47,912 bases of DNA from Comamonas aquatica NBRC 14918 (GCF_000739875.1 NZ_BBJR01000055.1:1-47912); one strand, 5' to 3'; counted from the first letter of the stretch, positions 8,665-17,567 are shown. Translations and numbers: made by a program. The notes: generated from the letters alone by a model not told the origin.

Positions 8665-9099
8665 ATGAAGCAAGCGTTGGCAGCTCTGTTTTTCGTAGTG
8701 CTCGGTGCACCCGCGATGGCGCAGATGACCCCCGTGGGGGTGTGGAAGAGCCTGGACGACAAGACCGGCGCACCCAAATCGCAGGTGCGCATCAGCGACC
8801 ACGGTGGGGTGCTGACCGGCCAGGTCGAGCGCGTCCTGCGCGAGGGCGCCGATCCCCTGGCCGTGTGCGACAAGTGCACGGACGACCGCAAGGGCAAGTC
8901 CATCGTGGGTCTGGAGATCATCCGCGGCGCCAAGCAGGCCGAGGGCAAGACCGTCTGGGAGGACGGCAAGATCCTCGACCCTGAAAACGGCAAGACCTAC
9001 ACCCTGCGCCTGACGCCGGTGGAGGGCGGCAGCAAGCTGGAAGTGCGTGGCTCCATCGGTCCCTTTGGCCGTACCCAGACCTGGGTGCGTGTGCAGTAA
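8665..9099 (+). CDS. DUF2147 secreted protein
   Basis: 144 residues. The signal peptide MKQALAALFFVVLGAPAMAQ has a cleavage site after AMA, so the product is periplasmic. The mature part is a small beta-rich domain of the DUF2147 family: GVWKSLDDKTGAPKSQVRI at the front, two close cysteines in AVCDKCTDD, then ILDPENGKTYTLRLTP and a terminal GPFGRTQTWVRV. An in-frame upstream ATG at 8632 is less likely because GGAG lies just before 8665. DUF2147 proteins have no assigned reaction; a calycin-like binding fold is often suggested. Its place between acyl-CoA dehydrogenase and the dehydrogenase/hydratase fusion hints at lipid-related handling, which is inference only. Confidence 0.88.
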   Translation: MKQALAALFFVVLGAPAMAQMTPVGVWKSLDDKTGAPKSQVRISDHGGVLTGQVERVLREGADPLAVCDKCTDDRKGKSIVGLEIIRGAKQAEGKTVWEDGKILDPENGKTYTLRLTPVEGGSKLEVRGSIGPFGRTQTWVRVQ

Positions 9100-9187
9100 C
9101 GAACAACCTTGCTGGCCCTGCCCGCATGGCGCCATCCTGGTGGGGCGCCATGCGGGCGTCTGGGCAGCATTCCATGGAAACCATCCC

Positions 9188-11590
9188 ATGTCCCGATTCA
9201 ATGTGAAGAAAGTCGCCGTGCTGGGTGCCGGTGTGATGGGCGCGCAGATTGCCGCCCATCTGGTCAACGTGAAGGTGCCGGTCATCCTGTTTGACCTGCC
9301 CGCCAAGGAAGGCCCCAAGAGCGGCATTGCCGAGCGTGCCATCGCCAACCTGAAAAAGCTCAAGCCCTCGCCCATCGGTGTGGCCGAGGATGCCGACCTG
9401 ATCCAGGCCGCCAATTACGAAGAGCACCTGAAGCTGCTCAAGCAGTGCGACCTGGTGATCGAGGCGATTGCCGAGCGCATGGACTGGAAGCTGGACCTGT
9501 ACACCAAGATTGCGCCGTTTGTGGCCAAGCACGCGCTGGTGGCATCCAACACCTCGGGCCTGAGCATCACCAAGCTGTCCGAGGCACTGCCCGAAGCCAT
9601 CCAGCCGCGTTTTTGCGGCATCCACTTCTTCAACCCACCGCGCTACATGCCGCTGGTGGAGCTGATTGCCACCCCCACCACCGAACCCCAGGTGCTGGAC
9701 CAGCTGGAAGCCTTTGTCACCAGCGGCCTGGGCAAGGGCGTGGTGCGCGCCAAGGACACCCCCAACTTCATCGCCAACCGCATCGGCATCGCCGGCATGC
9801 TGTCGACCATGAAGGAGGTCGAGAACTTCGGCCTGACCTACGACGTGGTGGACGACCTGACCGGCAAGAAGCTGGGCCGGGCCTCCAGCGGCACCTTCCG
9901 CACCGCCGACGTGGTGGGCCTGGACACCATGGCCCACGTCATCAAGACGCTGCAGGACAACCTGAGCCTGGAGACCGACCCGTTCTACGGCAGCTTTGGC
10001 ACGCCGCCCGTGCTGGCCAAGCTGATCGAACTGGGCCGCCTGGGCCAGAAGACCAAGGCCGGCTTCTTCAAGAAGGTGGGCCGCGACATCCTGCAGTTCG
10101 AGCTGGACAGCGAGGACTACATCCCCGCCGGCGGCAAGGCCGACGAGGTGTATGCGCGCATGCTCAAGAAGCCTGCGGCCGAACGCCTGCGCCTGCTGCG
10201 CAATGCCGAAGGCGCACCCGGCCAGTTCCTGTGGGCCATCCTGCGCAACAGCTTCCATTACGCCGCCCTGCACCTGGCCACGATTGCCGAGTCCGCGCGA
10301 GACGTGGACCAGGCCATGCGCTGGGGCTTTGGCATGAAGCAGGGCCCGTTCGAGCTGTGGCAAGAAGCCGGCTGGCTGGAGGTGGCGCAGATGATCCAGG
10401 AGGACATCGACGCCGGCAAGGCGCTGTGCAAGGCGCCCCTGCCGAAGTGGGTGTTCGAAGGCCCCGTGGCCGAGGCCGGTGGCGTGCACACGGCCCAGGG
10501 TTCGTGGAGCCCGGCGCTGCAGAAGTTTGTAGCGCGCCGCGTCCTGCCCGTCTACGAAAGACAGCTTTTCCCTGAAAAACTGTTGGGCGAGGACAACCTG
10601 CCCGACTGGAAGACGGCCGGCACCACGGTGTTCGAATCCAAGGCGCTGCGCACCTGGACGCTGGATGGCGAGATCCTGATCGCCAGCATCAAGAACAAGA
10701 TGCACGCCATCAGCCCCGAAGTCATGGAAGGCCTGATGGAGGCCGTGGACACGGCCGAAAGCGACTTCCAGGGCATGGTGATCTGGTCCGGCGATGCCCC
10801 GTTCAGCGTGGGCGCCGACCTGGAAGCCACCATGCCGGCCTTTGTGGTCGGCGGTGCCGATGCCATCGACAGCATCGAAAGCGAGCTGCAGAACCTGATG
10901 CTGCGCATCCGCTATGCGCAGGTGCCGGTGGTGGCTGCCATCCACGGCATGGCGCTGGGCGGCGGTTGCGAGCTGGCCGTCTACAGCGCGCGCCGCGTGG
11001 CCCACATGGAAAGCTACATCGGCCTGGTGGAAGTGGGGGTGGGCCTGGTGCCCGGCGCCGGCGGCCTGACCTACATCGCCCGCCGTGCGGCCGAGAACAT
11101 GGCCAGCTCCACCGGCAAGGACGTGCTGCCCTTCCTGACCGAAGGTTTCACTGCAGCCGCCATGGCCAAGGTGGGCACCAGCGCCATCGAGTCGCGCAAG
11201 CTGGGCTACCTGCTGGACAGCGACCTGATCGTGCCGCACAAGGACGAGGTGCTGTTCACTGCCATCAACGAGGCCCGCAGCATGGCCGCCGGTGGCTGGC
11301 GCTCCCCGCTGCAGCGCCCCTTCCCCGTGGCGGGCCGCAGCGGCCTGGCCACCATCAAGGCCCAGTTGGTGAACATGCGCGACGGCGGCTTCATCAGCGC
11401 CTACGACTTCAAGATCGCCGCCATGATCGCGGAAGTGGTCTGCGGCGGCGAGGTGGATGCCGGCTCGCTGGTGACCGAGGAGTACCTGCTCAAGCTGGAG
11501 CGCAAGGTGTTCTGCCACCTGATCGGCCAGCCCAAGACGCACGAACGCATCCTGGGCATGCTCAACACCGGCAAGCCGGTTCGCAACTGA
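9188..11590 (+). CDS. 3-hydroxyacyl-CoA dehydrogenase/enoyl-CoA hydratase fusion (FadN-type order)
   Basis: 800 residues carrying two beta-oxidation activities. Order is dehydrogenase first, hydratase last, as in Bacillus FadN and opposite to FadB/FadJ. The NAD-binding motif is GAGVMG at residues 13-18; then NTSGLSITKLSEAL and HFFNPPRYMPLVELI mark the dehydrogenase, with its C-terminal domain containing ANRIGIAGML. The crotonase domain (about 480-700) has GMALGGGCELAV and LVEVGVGLVPGAGG, keeping both catalytic glutamates (E595 and E615, spaced 20 as in crotonase). ATG 9188 is chosen because MSRFNVKKVAVLG begins right at the Rossmann strand; the frame stays open upstream without homology. It works with the downstream thiolase on straight-chain acyl-CoAs. 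Confidence 0.94.
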   Translation: MSRFNVKKVAVLGAGVMGAQIAAHLVNVKVPVILFDLPAKEGPKSGIAERAIANLKKLKPSPIGVAEDADLIQAANYEEHLKLLKQCDLVIEAIAERMDWKLDLYTKIAPFVAKHALVASNTSGLSITKLSEALPEAIQPRFCGIHFFNPPRYMPLVELIATPTTEPQVLDQLEAFVTSGLGKGVVRAKDTPNFIANRIGIAGMLSTMKEVENFGLTYDVVDDLTGKKLGRASSGTFRTADVVGLDTMAHVIKTLQDNLSLETDPFYGSFGTPPVLAKLIELGRLGQKTKAGFFKKVGRDILQFELDSEDYIPAGGKADEVYARMLKKPAAERLRLLRNAEGAPGQFLWAILRNSFHYAALHLATIAESARDVDQAMRWGFGMKQGPFELWQEAGWLEVAQMIQEDIDAGKALCKAPLPKWVFEGPVAEAGGVHTAQGSWSPALQKFVARRVLPVYERQLFPEKLLGEDNLPDWKTAGTTVFESKALRTWTLDGEILIASIKNKMHAISPEVMEGLMEAVDTAESDFQGMVIWSGDAPFSVGADLEATMPAFVVGGADAIDSIESELQNLMLRIRYAQVPVVAAIHGMALGGGCELAVYSARRVAHMESYIGLVEVGVGLVPGAGGLTYIARRAAENMASSTGKDVLPFLTEGFTAAAMAKVGTSAIESRKLGYLLDSDLIVPHKDEVLFTAINEARSMAAGGWRSPLQRPFPVAGRSGLATIKAQLVNMRDGGFISAYDFKIAAMIAEVVCGGEVDAGSLVTEEYLLKLERKVFCHLIGQPKTHERILGMLNTGKPVRN

Positions 11591-11758
11591 TGAAGCTACT
11601 GCGCGTCCTGCATGCCGCGTTGGGCGGTGCTCACCATCCTCACGTACAGCAAGTATGTTGCGGTGGTTGCGCTCCGTCCGCCTTGCCTGCCGGCCGCTCG
11701 CGACGCTTCCTCAGCCGCGAACGCAGTGTCTTTCAACCGCATCACTGAAAGATCCAAC

Positions 11759-12952
11759 ATGAAACAAGTACAAGACGCCTACATCGTTGCCGCCACGCGC
11801 ACGCCCATCGGCCGCTCGGGCCGGGGCTATTTCAAGAACACCCGCCCCGACGATTTGCTGGTGGCCAGCATCCGTGCCGCCATGGCCCAGGTGCCCACGC
11901 TGGACCCCAAGGCCATCGAGGACGCCATCATCGGCTGCTCCTTCCCCGAGGGCGAGCAGGGCATGAACATGGCGCGCATCGCCGTGGGCCTGGCGTTCGA
12001 CCATCCCATCGGCGGCGTGACGGTGAACCGTTTCTGCGCCTCGGGCATCACCGCCATCCAGATGGCGGCCGACCGCATCCGGGTGGGCGAGGCCGATGTG
12101 CTGATCGCCGGGGGCGCCGAGTCCATGAGCATGGTGCCCATGGGCGGCAACAAGCCCTCGTTCAACCCCGAGGTGTTCGCCCGTGACGAGAACGTGGGCA
12201 TCGCCTACGGCATGGGGCTGACCGCCGAGAAGGTGGCCCAGCAGTGGAAGGTGAGCCGCGAGCAGCAAGACGCCTTCGCGCTGGAGTCGCACCTGCGCGC
12301 CGTCAAGGCCCAGCAGGCGGGCGAGTTCACCGATGAAATCACGCCCATCGAGATCGTCGACCGTTTCCCCAACCTGGCCACCGGCGAAGTCAGCACCCGG
12401 ACCCGCACCGTGCACCTGGACGAAGGCCCGCGCCCCGACACCACGCTCGAAGCCCTGGGCAAGCTGCGCCCGGTGTTTGCCGCGCGTGGCAGCGTGACGG
12501 CGGGCAACAGCTCGCAGACCAGCGACGGCGCCGGCGCGCTGATCCTGGCCAGCGAAAAGGCGGTCAAGCAGTTCGGCCTGACCCCGCTGGCCCGCTTTGT
12601 CAGCTTTGCCGCCCGCGGTGTGCCGCCGGAAATCATGGGTATCGGCCCCATCGAAGCCATTCCCGCAGCCCTGCGCTACGCCGGCATCAACCACCAGGAC
12701 ATCGGCTGGTTCGAGCTGAACGAGGCCTTTGCCGCCCAGTCGCTGGCGGTGATCAACACCCTGGGCCTGGACCCCGCCAAGGTCAACCCCATGGGTGGTG
12801 CCATCGCCCTGGGCCACCCGCTGGGGGCCACCGGTGCCATCCGCGCCGCGACCGTGGTGCACGCGCTGCGCCGCCACAACCTGAAGTACGGCATGGTGAC
12901 CATGTGCGTGGGCACCGGCCAGGGCGCGGCCGGCATCATCGAGCGCGTCTGA
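11759..12952 (+). CDS. Acetyl-CoA C-acyltransferase (thiolase), FadA-like
   Basis: 397 residues. Cleaves 3-ketoacyl-CoA with CoA to acetyl-CoA and a shortened acyl-CoA, the last beta-oxidation step. Nucleophilic C93 is in RFCASGITAIQ; the C-terminal triad is in NPMGGAIALGHPLGATGA (His) and MCVGTGQGAAG (second Cys). WFELNEAFAAQSLAV is the usual NEAF motif. The start is ATG 11759 because homology begins at MKQVQDAYIVAATRTPIG; the frame is open upstream without thiolase sequence. It pairs with the fusion protein 168 bases upstream to make an FadN/FadA-type complex or sequence. The next gene begins four bases after its stop, indicating cotranscription. Confidence 0.95.
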   Translation: MKQVQDAYIVAATRTPIGRSGRGYFKNTRPDDLLVASIRAAMAQVPTLDPKAIEDAIIGCSFPEGEQGMNMARIAVGLAFDHPIGGVTVNRFCASGITAIQMAADRIRVGEADVLIAGGAESMSMVPMGGNKPSFNPEVFARDENVGIAYGMGLTAEKVAQQWKVSREQQDAFALESHLRAVKAQQAGEFTDEITPIEIVDRFPNLATGEVSTRTRTVHLDEGPRPDTTLEALGKLRPVFAARGSVTAGNSSQTSDGAGALILASEKAVKQFGLTPLARFVSFAARGVPPEIMGIGPIEAIPAALRYAGINHQDIGWFELNEAFAAQSLAVINTLGLDPAKVNPMGGAIALGHPLGATGAIRAATVVHALRRHNLKYGMVTMCVGTGQGAAGIIERV

Positions 12953-12956
12953 GCCC

Positions 12957-14003
12957 ATGACGCAGGCGCGCGCAGCCAACCCGGGTGTGGAGGTGCGCTG
13001 GCAGGCCGGCACGCTCGAGGTGCCGGGCACCGCAGGGCCGTTGGCCCTGCGCCAGTGCCAGCCTGTCAGCCAGGCGGTCTGTGCCCAGGTGGTGATCGCG
13101 GCTGCGATTGGCGTGCCGCAGCGTTTTTACGCTGCGTTTGCGCAGTGGCTGGCGGCCCATGGCTATGCCGTCACCACCTTCGACTACCGAGGGCATGCCG
13201 AGTCCCTGCATGGCCCGTTGCGCCAGGCCCGCGCCGATTTGCGCGACTGGGCGGCCGACTGCGCCGCCGTGGCCCAGCATGTGCGCGCCCAGGCCCCCGG
13301 CCTGCCGGTGCTGTGGGGGGGGCACAGCGTGGGCGCCCAGTTGCCGGGCATGAGCGCGCAGGCCCTGCCCATCGACGGCATGCTGTGCGTGGCCAGCGGC
13401 AGCGGTTACTGGCGTGACAACGCACCGCCCACGCGGCGCAAGGTCTTGCTGTGGTGGTACGGCATTGCGCCGTTGCTCACGGCGCTGCATGGCTGCCTGC
13501 CGGGGCGGCGCTGGGGCCTGGTGGGGGATCTGCCCGCCGGTGTGCTGTGGCAGTGGCGCCAGTGGTGCCTGCACCCCAACTATGGCATCGGGGTGGTGGG
13601 CGAACCGCTGCGCACGGCCTATGCCGCGGCGCGCTATCCGCTGCATGCTTTTTCGATCGACGACGACGAGATGATGTCCTGGCGCTCGACCACCTCCCTG
13701 GTCAGCTGGTACCGCCATTGCCCGTCGCGCGTGGAGCGCCTGCATGCCGTGCACGTGCCGGCCGGGCGCATCGGGCATTTCGGTTTTTTCCGTGCCGAGA
13801 TGGAGGGCGCGCTGTGGCCACGCGCGCTGGCGGTGCTGGAGCGTTGGCGCGACCGTGCGCAGGCCATGACGCCTAGGGGTCAGCCATATCCGGAGCGGCG
13901 CTCTACAGTCACTAAGATGGACCCTGGTGCGGGCTCGCCACAGCCCGGACAAGGTGAGCTTTTCTCGGAGACCGCATGCTATGAACACCCCGCAAGCCCC
14001 TGA
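12957..14003 (+). CDS. Alpha/beta hydrolase with a long C-terminal tail overlapping the next gene
   Basis: 348 residues. The fold is recognised by TTFDYRGHAES (strand and turn before the nucleophile) and the elbow GGHSVGAQ, with Ser as nucleophile. A later IDDDEMMS supplies a probable acid, and the general base is probably the His in GRIGHFGFF. This arrangement resembles serine-aminopeptidase-type hydrolases. It starts four bases after the thiolase, so it belongs to the operon; a hydrolase of CoA- or glycerol-esters would fit but the substrate is unknown. Oddity: after ERWRDRAQAM the last 45 or so residues look like intergenic translation and overlap the following start by 23 bases. Both other frames stop immediately there, so a lost stop codon or small indel is possible. 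Confidence 0.85.
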   Translation: MTQARAANPGVEVRWQAGTLEVPGTAGPLALRQCQPVSQAVCAQVVIAAAIGVPQRFYAAFAQWLAAHGYAVTTFDYRGHAESLHGPLRQARADLRDWAADCAAVAQHVRAQAPGLPVLWGGHSVGAQLPGMSAQALPIDGMLCVASGSGYWRDNAPPTRRKVLLWWYGIAPLLTALHGCLPGRRWGLVGDLPAGVLWQWRQWCLHPNYGIGVVGEPLRTAYAAARYPLHAFSIDDDEMMSWRSTTSLVSWYRHCPSRVERLHAVHVPAGRIGHFGFFRAEMEGALWPRALAVLERWRDRAQAMTPRGQPYPERRSTVTKMDPGAGSPQPGQGELFSETACYEHPASP

Positions 14004-14838
14004 GCCGGGCGCCACACCCGGCGTCCACCCCCTGGATATGGCTCTCAGACTGATTCCCGAACACGACGGCAGCGCGCGCGGTGTGGCACCGGCTGCGTAC
14101 TGGAACATGGTGGGGCCGTATGGCGGCATCACCGTCGCGCAGATGCTGCAGGCCGTGCTGCAGCACCCCGAACGGCTGGGCGACCCGCTGTCCATCACCG
14201 TGAATTTTGCCGGGCCGGTGGAGGCGGGCGATGTCCGCATCGAGGCCGTGCCCGTGCGCACCAACCGCTCGACCCAGCACTGGACCGTGTCCATGGGCCA
14301 GCGCGATGCGCAAGGGGCCTTCGTGGTCAGCACCACGGCCACGGTGATCACGGCCGTGCGCCGCGACACCTTCAGCGTGGACGACCTGCCGCGCCCCGCC
14401 ATGCCGGACCCGATGCGTTGCGAACGCTTCGACACGCGCGGCGCCATGGAATGGCTGCAGCGCTACGACATGCGCGTGGTGCAGGGCGCGATCCCCAAGA
14501 CCTGGGATGACAGCGGCCATGAAAGCCTGTCCCAGCTGTGGGTGCGCGACGATCCACCGCGTCCGCTGGACTTCGTGGCGCTGTCGGCGCTGTGCGATGT
14601 GTTTTATCCTCGCGTCTGGCTGCGCCGTGCGCGCCGGGTGCCGGCCGGCACCGTGGGGATGACCATCTATTTCCACGCCGATGCCGCACAACTGGCACGC
14701 CAGGGCGACAAGCACCTGCTGGCGCAGGCCAGCGCCCAGGCCTTTCGCAACGGCTTTTTCGACCAGACCGCCCAGCTGTGGGACAGCGAGGGCGTGCTGC
14801 TGGCCACCAGCCACCAAATCGTTTACTACAAGGAGTGA
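13981..14838 (+). CDS. TesB-like acyl-CoA thioesterase (double hot-dog)
   Basis: 285 residues. Two hot-dog halves in one chain: the first contains GPYGGITVAQMLQAVL and PLSITVNFAGPVEAGDV, the second LDFVALSALCDVFYPRVWL and TVGMTIYFHADAAQL, ending ATSHQIVYY. This is the TesB/4HBT_3 pattern; such enzymes hydrolyse medium or long acyl-CoAs to free CoA and acid. ATG 13981 is preferred over an in-frame ATG at 13927 because GGAG is well placed (13969-13972) and homology starts there. It overlaps the upstream hydrolase by 23 bases. A thioesterase inside a beta-oxidation operon may act as a relief valve for slowly processed acyl-CoAs. Confidence 0.88.
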   Translation: MNTPQAPEPGATPGVHPLDMALRLIPEHDGSARGVAPAAYWNMVGPYGGITVAQMLQAVLQHPERLGDPLSITVNFAGPVEAGDVRIEAVPVRTNRSTQHWTVSMGQRDAQGAFVVSTTATVITAVRRDTFSVDDLPRPAMPDPMRCERFDTRGAMEWLQRYDMRVVQGAIPKTWDDSGHESLSQLWVRDDPPRPLDFVALSALCDVFYPRVWLRRARRVPAGTVGMTIYFHADAAQLARQGDKHLLAQASAQAFRNGFFDQTAQLWDSEGVLLATSHQIVYYKE

Positions 14839-14925
14839 CTGGCGCCGGTTGCGCCACCGGCCCGCAAGACCGCGGGTGGGGCGCAGCCTGGCCTGGTGCT
14901 GCTTGGTTTTTTTGCAGGAAATTTC

Positions 14926-15714
14926 ATGACCACGACCGCCTCCCCCGACATCCTGGTGCACACCGAAGCCGGTGTGCGCACCATCACGCTCAACCGCGTG
15001 GACAAGAAGAACTCCATCACCCAGGCCATGTACAGCCGCATGGCCGAGGCGCTGACCAGCGCCGCCACCGACGAGGCCGTGCGCGTGGTCGTGCTCCAGG
15101 GGGATGCCACCGTGTTCAGCGCGGGCAACGACATCGGTGACTTCCTGGCACGCCAGGGTGGCCAGGGCCTGCCCGAGCAAAGCCCGGTGTTCCAGTTCTT
15201 GCACGCGCTGGCCGACTTCCCCAAGCCGCTGATCGCGGCCGTGGCCGGCCCCGCCGTGGGCATTGGCACCACCATGCTGCTGCACTGCGACCTGGTCTAT
15301 GCGGGCGACAACGCGGCCTTCTCCATGCCCTTCGTGAACCTGGGTCTGTGCCCCGAAGCCGCCTCCAGCCTGCTGCTGCCCCGCCTGATGGGCTACCAGC
15401 GCGCGGCCGAGGCGCTGCTGCTGGGCGAGCCCTTCATGGCCGAAGCGGCCCTGGAAGCCGGCCTGGTCAACCGCGTGGTGCCGCCCACCGAAGTCAACGG
15501 TGTGGCCCAGGCCCAGGCGGCCAAGCTGGCGGCCAAGCCGCTGTCGGCGCTGATGGCGACCAAGCGCCTGATGAAAGCCGGCCAGCGCGCCGAGATCAAG
15601 GCCCAGATGGCCGAGGAAGGCCAGAGCTTTGGCCGCATGCTGACCGAACCCGCGGCCCGCGAAGCCTTCACCGCGTTCATGGAAAAGCGCAAGCCCGATT
15701 TCAGCCAATGCTGA
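14926..15714 (+). CDS. Crotonase-family protein, probably a delta3-delta2-enoyl-CoA isomerase
   Basis: 262 residues, start fixed by AGGA eight bases before ATG 14926. The crotonase fold is plain: FSAGNDIGDFL (oxyanion hole) and AAVAGPAVGIGTTMLLHCD. The two glutamates of true hydratases are absent: the GGGxELA glutamate is T116 and the PExxLG glutamate is F136 (SMPFVNLGLCPEAASS). Instead E144 follows the proline, the arrangement of peroxisomal ECI2-type isomerases. The likely reaction is shifting a 3-double bond to the 2-position so that unsaturated fatty acids can enter beta-oxidation. It is the last gene of this cluster; a 500-base gene-free stretch follows. The isomerase assignment is inferred from residue pattern, not proven. 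Confidence 0.85.
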   Translation: MTTTASPDILVHTEAGVRTITLNRVDKKNSITQAMYSRMAEALTSAATDEAVRVVVLQGDATVFSAGNDIGDFLARQGGQGLPEQSPVFQFLHALADFPKPLIAAVAGPAVGIGTTMLLHCDLVYAGDNAAFSMPFVNLGLCPEAASSLLLPRLMGYQRAAEALLLGEPFMAEAALEAGLVNRVVPPTEVNGVAQAQAAKLAAKPLSALMATKRLMKAGQRAEIKAQMAEEGQSFGRMLTEPAAREAFTAFMEKRKPDFSQC

Positions 15715-16216
15715 AGCGGAGCGTGCCGCGGGAGCGGCACTCTCTGCGCGGCCAACAAGCGTTTCCATCACAACAGACACGCGGATTGCAGGCCGTGCGG
15801 ACACTGGGGCCTGGTGGGCCTAGGCCGAGGGGCGGCACAGGCGGTGTTCTCACCCCAAACGCCAGTTCGATGCATGGCCCATGCTGAAGTCGCTCGGGCC
15901 GGGAGTGCTTTCTAGGCCACCACCGTCACGCGTTGCTTTGTGAAGCGCACGCCAGGCCTGCAACCGGGGCCGGCGCTTGCCAGCGCCGCGGGCACAAGCA
16001 GGGTGGTGGAGCTTAGCGCGGGAGCGGCCCCAACGCCCGCGAGCCGTCACGCCGTGCCGCAACCGGCGCAGACACCGTGGCAGGCCGCACGGTGGTGAGC
16101 GTGGGGAATCCTGTTTCATGAGCTTGCTGCGCACGTATTTCAACGGTTTCAGCGTGTTTTCTATCTGAAATCCTTTCTTATCGGGCGCAACCAGCTCTTC
16201 ATTTTGAAGTGTTGCC
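15715..16216. other. 502-base gene-free region with several GC-rich hairpins
   Basis: No coding sequence is convincing here. Perfect stem-loops: GTGCCGC/GCGGCAC at 15723-15740 just after the crotonase gene (no T run), CGGCGCT/AGCGCCG at 15971-15988, CACCGTG/CACGGTG at 16073-16094, and a 10-bp palindrome GGCCTAGGCC at 15817-15826. The last 120 bases before the next gene turn AT-rich, as expected for a promoter. No riboswitch, tRNA or known RNA was recognised. Confidence 0.5.
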
Positions 16217-16705
16217 ATGCATGCCAAAAAAACCGAAGCCGCGCCCGTGGCGTTTGAGCCGGAGTTCATCGCCGCCATCAAGCAGCTGTCTGAGGAGCTG
16301 ATCTGCTTCAACCAGGTGCTGGGCCTGAAGCTGGACCACATCACCCCGACCGAGGTCACGGCGCACATCGACATGCGGCCGCAGCTGGTGGGGCACTTTG
16401 CCTACAACCGCATTCACGGCGGTGCGATCAGTGCCGGGCTGGATGCAATGGGCGGCATCGCCCTGATGGTGGCCCTGGCCGCCAAGCACATGGACGAGCC
16501 GGTGCTGCAGCGCATGCAGCGCTTTGCCAAGATCGGCACCATCGACCTGCGCGTGGACTATCTGCGCCCCGGCATCGGCGAGCGTTTCACGCTGCGGGCC
16601 GAGGTGCTGCGCCTGGGCTCGCGCGTGGGCACGACGCGCATGGAATTTTTGGGCGCAGATGGCGCGCTGCTGTCGGCGGGCATGGCCGCCTACATCGTCT
16701 CCTGA
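16217..16705 (+). CDS. Single hot-dog thioesterase, YigI/PaaI-like
   Basis: 162 residues with the hot-dog signature HFAYNRIHGGAISAGLDAMGG (central helix preceded by Asn/His-Gly-Gly) and the strand GTIDLRVDYLRPG. The layout matches YigI-type medium and long-chain acyl-CoA thioesterases. Cytoplasmic, no signal. It stands alone: about 500 bases of non-coding sequence precede it and nearly 200 follow. It is the second of three thioesterases within about 4 kb. Substrate preference cannot be stated. Confidence 0.87.
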   Translation: MHAKKTEAAPVAFEPEFIAAIKQLSEELICFNQVLGLKLDHITPTEVTAHIDMRPQLVGHFAYNRIHGGAISAGLDAMGGIALMVALAAKHMDEPVLQRMQRFAKIGTIDLRVDYLRPGIGERFTLRAEVLRLGSRVGTTRMEFLGADGALLSAGMAAYIVS

Positions 16706-16901
16706 TTTTTTTCATAGCACGCCCCGCTGCGCTGTCGGCCTGCGCAGGCCTGAACGCGCCAGCACGGCCCAGGGGTGTGTGCGCAGGCAACAGCGGTAAG
16801 CAGACGCCACGGTCGTAGTCTTTGCTTACGCATGTTGCGAAACGAGGGATGGTGTGGCGCGCGGTGCTTTCTAAGCTCATGGCTTTCTATCAGGAGGATG
16901 C

Positions 16902-17489
16902 ATGGCCGTGAACAACCCCTTTTTCACCAAGCGCGACACACAGAACTTTGCGACCCGCCCTGGCACGGTCGGCAGCTTGAACAGCACCCCCGGCAACGGC
17001 CTGAACAGCCACACCCCAGTGGCCGAGCCGCAGCAGCCCCGTGCCGTGGCCCCCGAGGTCAGCGCCGCCCCCGCCACCACGGACAGCCCCGTGGCCGAGC
17101 AGGGCGGCAGCAAGCTGACCGTGGGCCCCAACATCAAGCTCAAGGGGGTCGAGATCACGGACTGCGACACGCTGGTGGTGGAAGGCACGGTGGAGGCGAC
17201 CATGGACTCGCGCGTCATCCACATCGCGCAGCAGGGGGCCTTCCACGGTTCGGCCGAGATCGACATCGCCGAGATCCATGGCGAGTTCACCGGCAGCCTG
17301 ACCGTGCGCCAGAAGCTGGTGATCCATAGCACCGGCAAGGTCAGCGGCAAGATCCGCTACGGCAAACTGGTGGTCGAGGAGGGTGGCCAGCTGGCCGGTG
17401 AGGTCGAGGTGGGCGTGGTCGGCCGTGCCGAGCGCGCGCCCGTCAGCGCACCGGCTGCCAAGCCTGCCGCGCAGATCGCCGTCGCCTGA
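16902..17489 (+). CDS. Bactofilin (polymer-forming cytoskeletal protein)
   Basis: 195 residues. A low-complexity N-terminal tail (about 1-68, rich in Pro, Ala, Ser) is followed by a right-handed beta-helix domain (about 70-170): LTVGPNIKLKGVEI, DTLVVEGTVEATM, GAFHGSAEIDIAEIHGEFTG, LVIHSTGKVSGKI and YGKLVVEEGGQLAGEVEV, each turn about 17-18 residues. Bactofilins form nucleotide-free filaments at the membrane and organise cell shape or envelope enzymes. A perfect AGGAGG lies five to six bases before the start. The usual neighbour, an M23 peptidase, is absent, so its local role is open. It is followed by its own terminator. Confidence 0.92.
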   Translation: MAVNNPFFTKRDTQNFATRPGTVGSLNSTPGNGLNSHTPVAEPQQPRAVAPEVSAAPATTDSPVAEQGGSKLTVGPNIKLKGVEITDCDTLVVEGTVEATMDSRVIHIAQQGAFHGSAEIDIAEIHGEFTGSLTVRQKLVIHSTGKVSGKIRYGKLVVEEGGQLAGEVEVGVVGRAERAPVSAPAAKPAAQIAVA

Positions 17490-17521
17490 GCGGCGCCAGG
17501 GGCCATGCCAGCCCCATGCAC

Positions 17522-17554
17522 AAAGCCCGGTGCGGTCACGTACCGGGCTTTTTT
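17522..17554 (+). terminator. Rho-independent terminator between convergent genes
   Basis: Stem AAAGCCCGGT/ACCGGGCTTT (17522-17531 with 17542-17551), 10-base loop, T run to 17554. It lies between the bactofilin and a convergent thioesterase gene and may act in both directions. Confidence 0.88.
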
Positions 17555-17567
17555 GCGGGGTGGGGCC

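Noticed and set aside
6883..9414. Long open frame of over 800 codons on the minus strand, opposite the dehydrogenase genes
   Set aside because: It is antisense to well-conserved genes; high-GC codon bias leaves such frames open. Its translation is His/Gln/Gly-rich without motifs.
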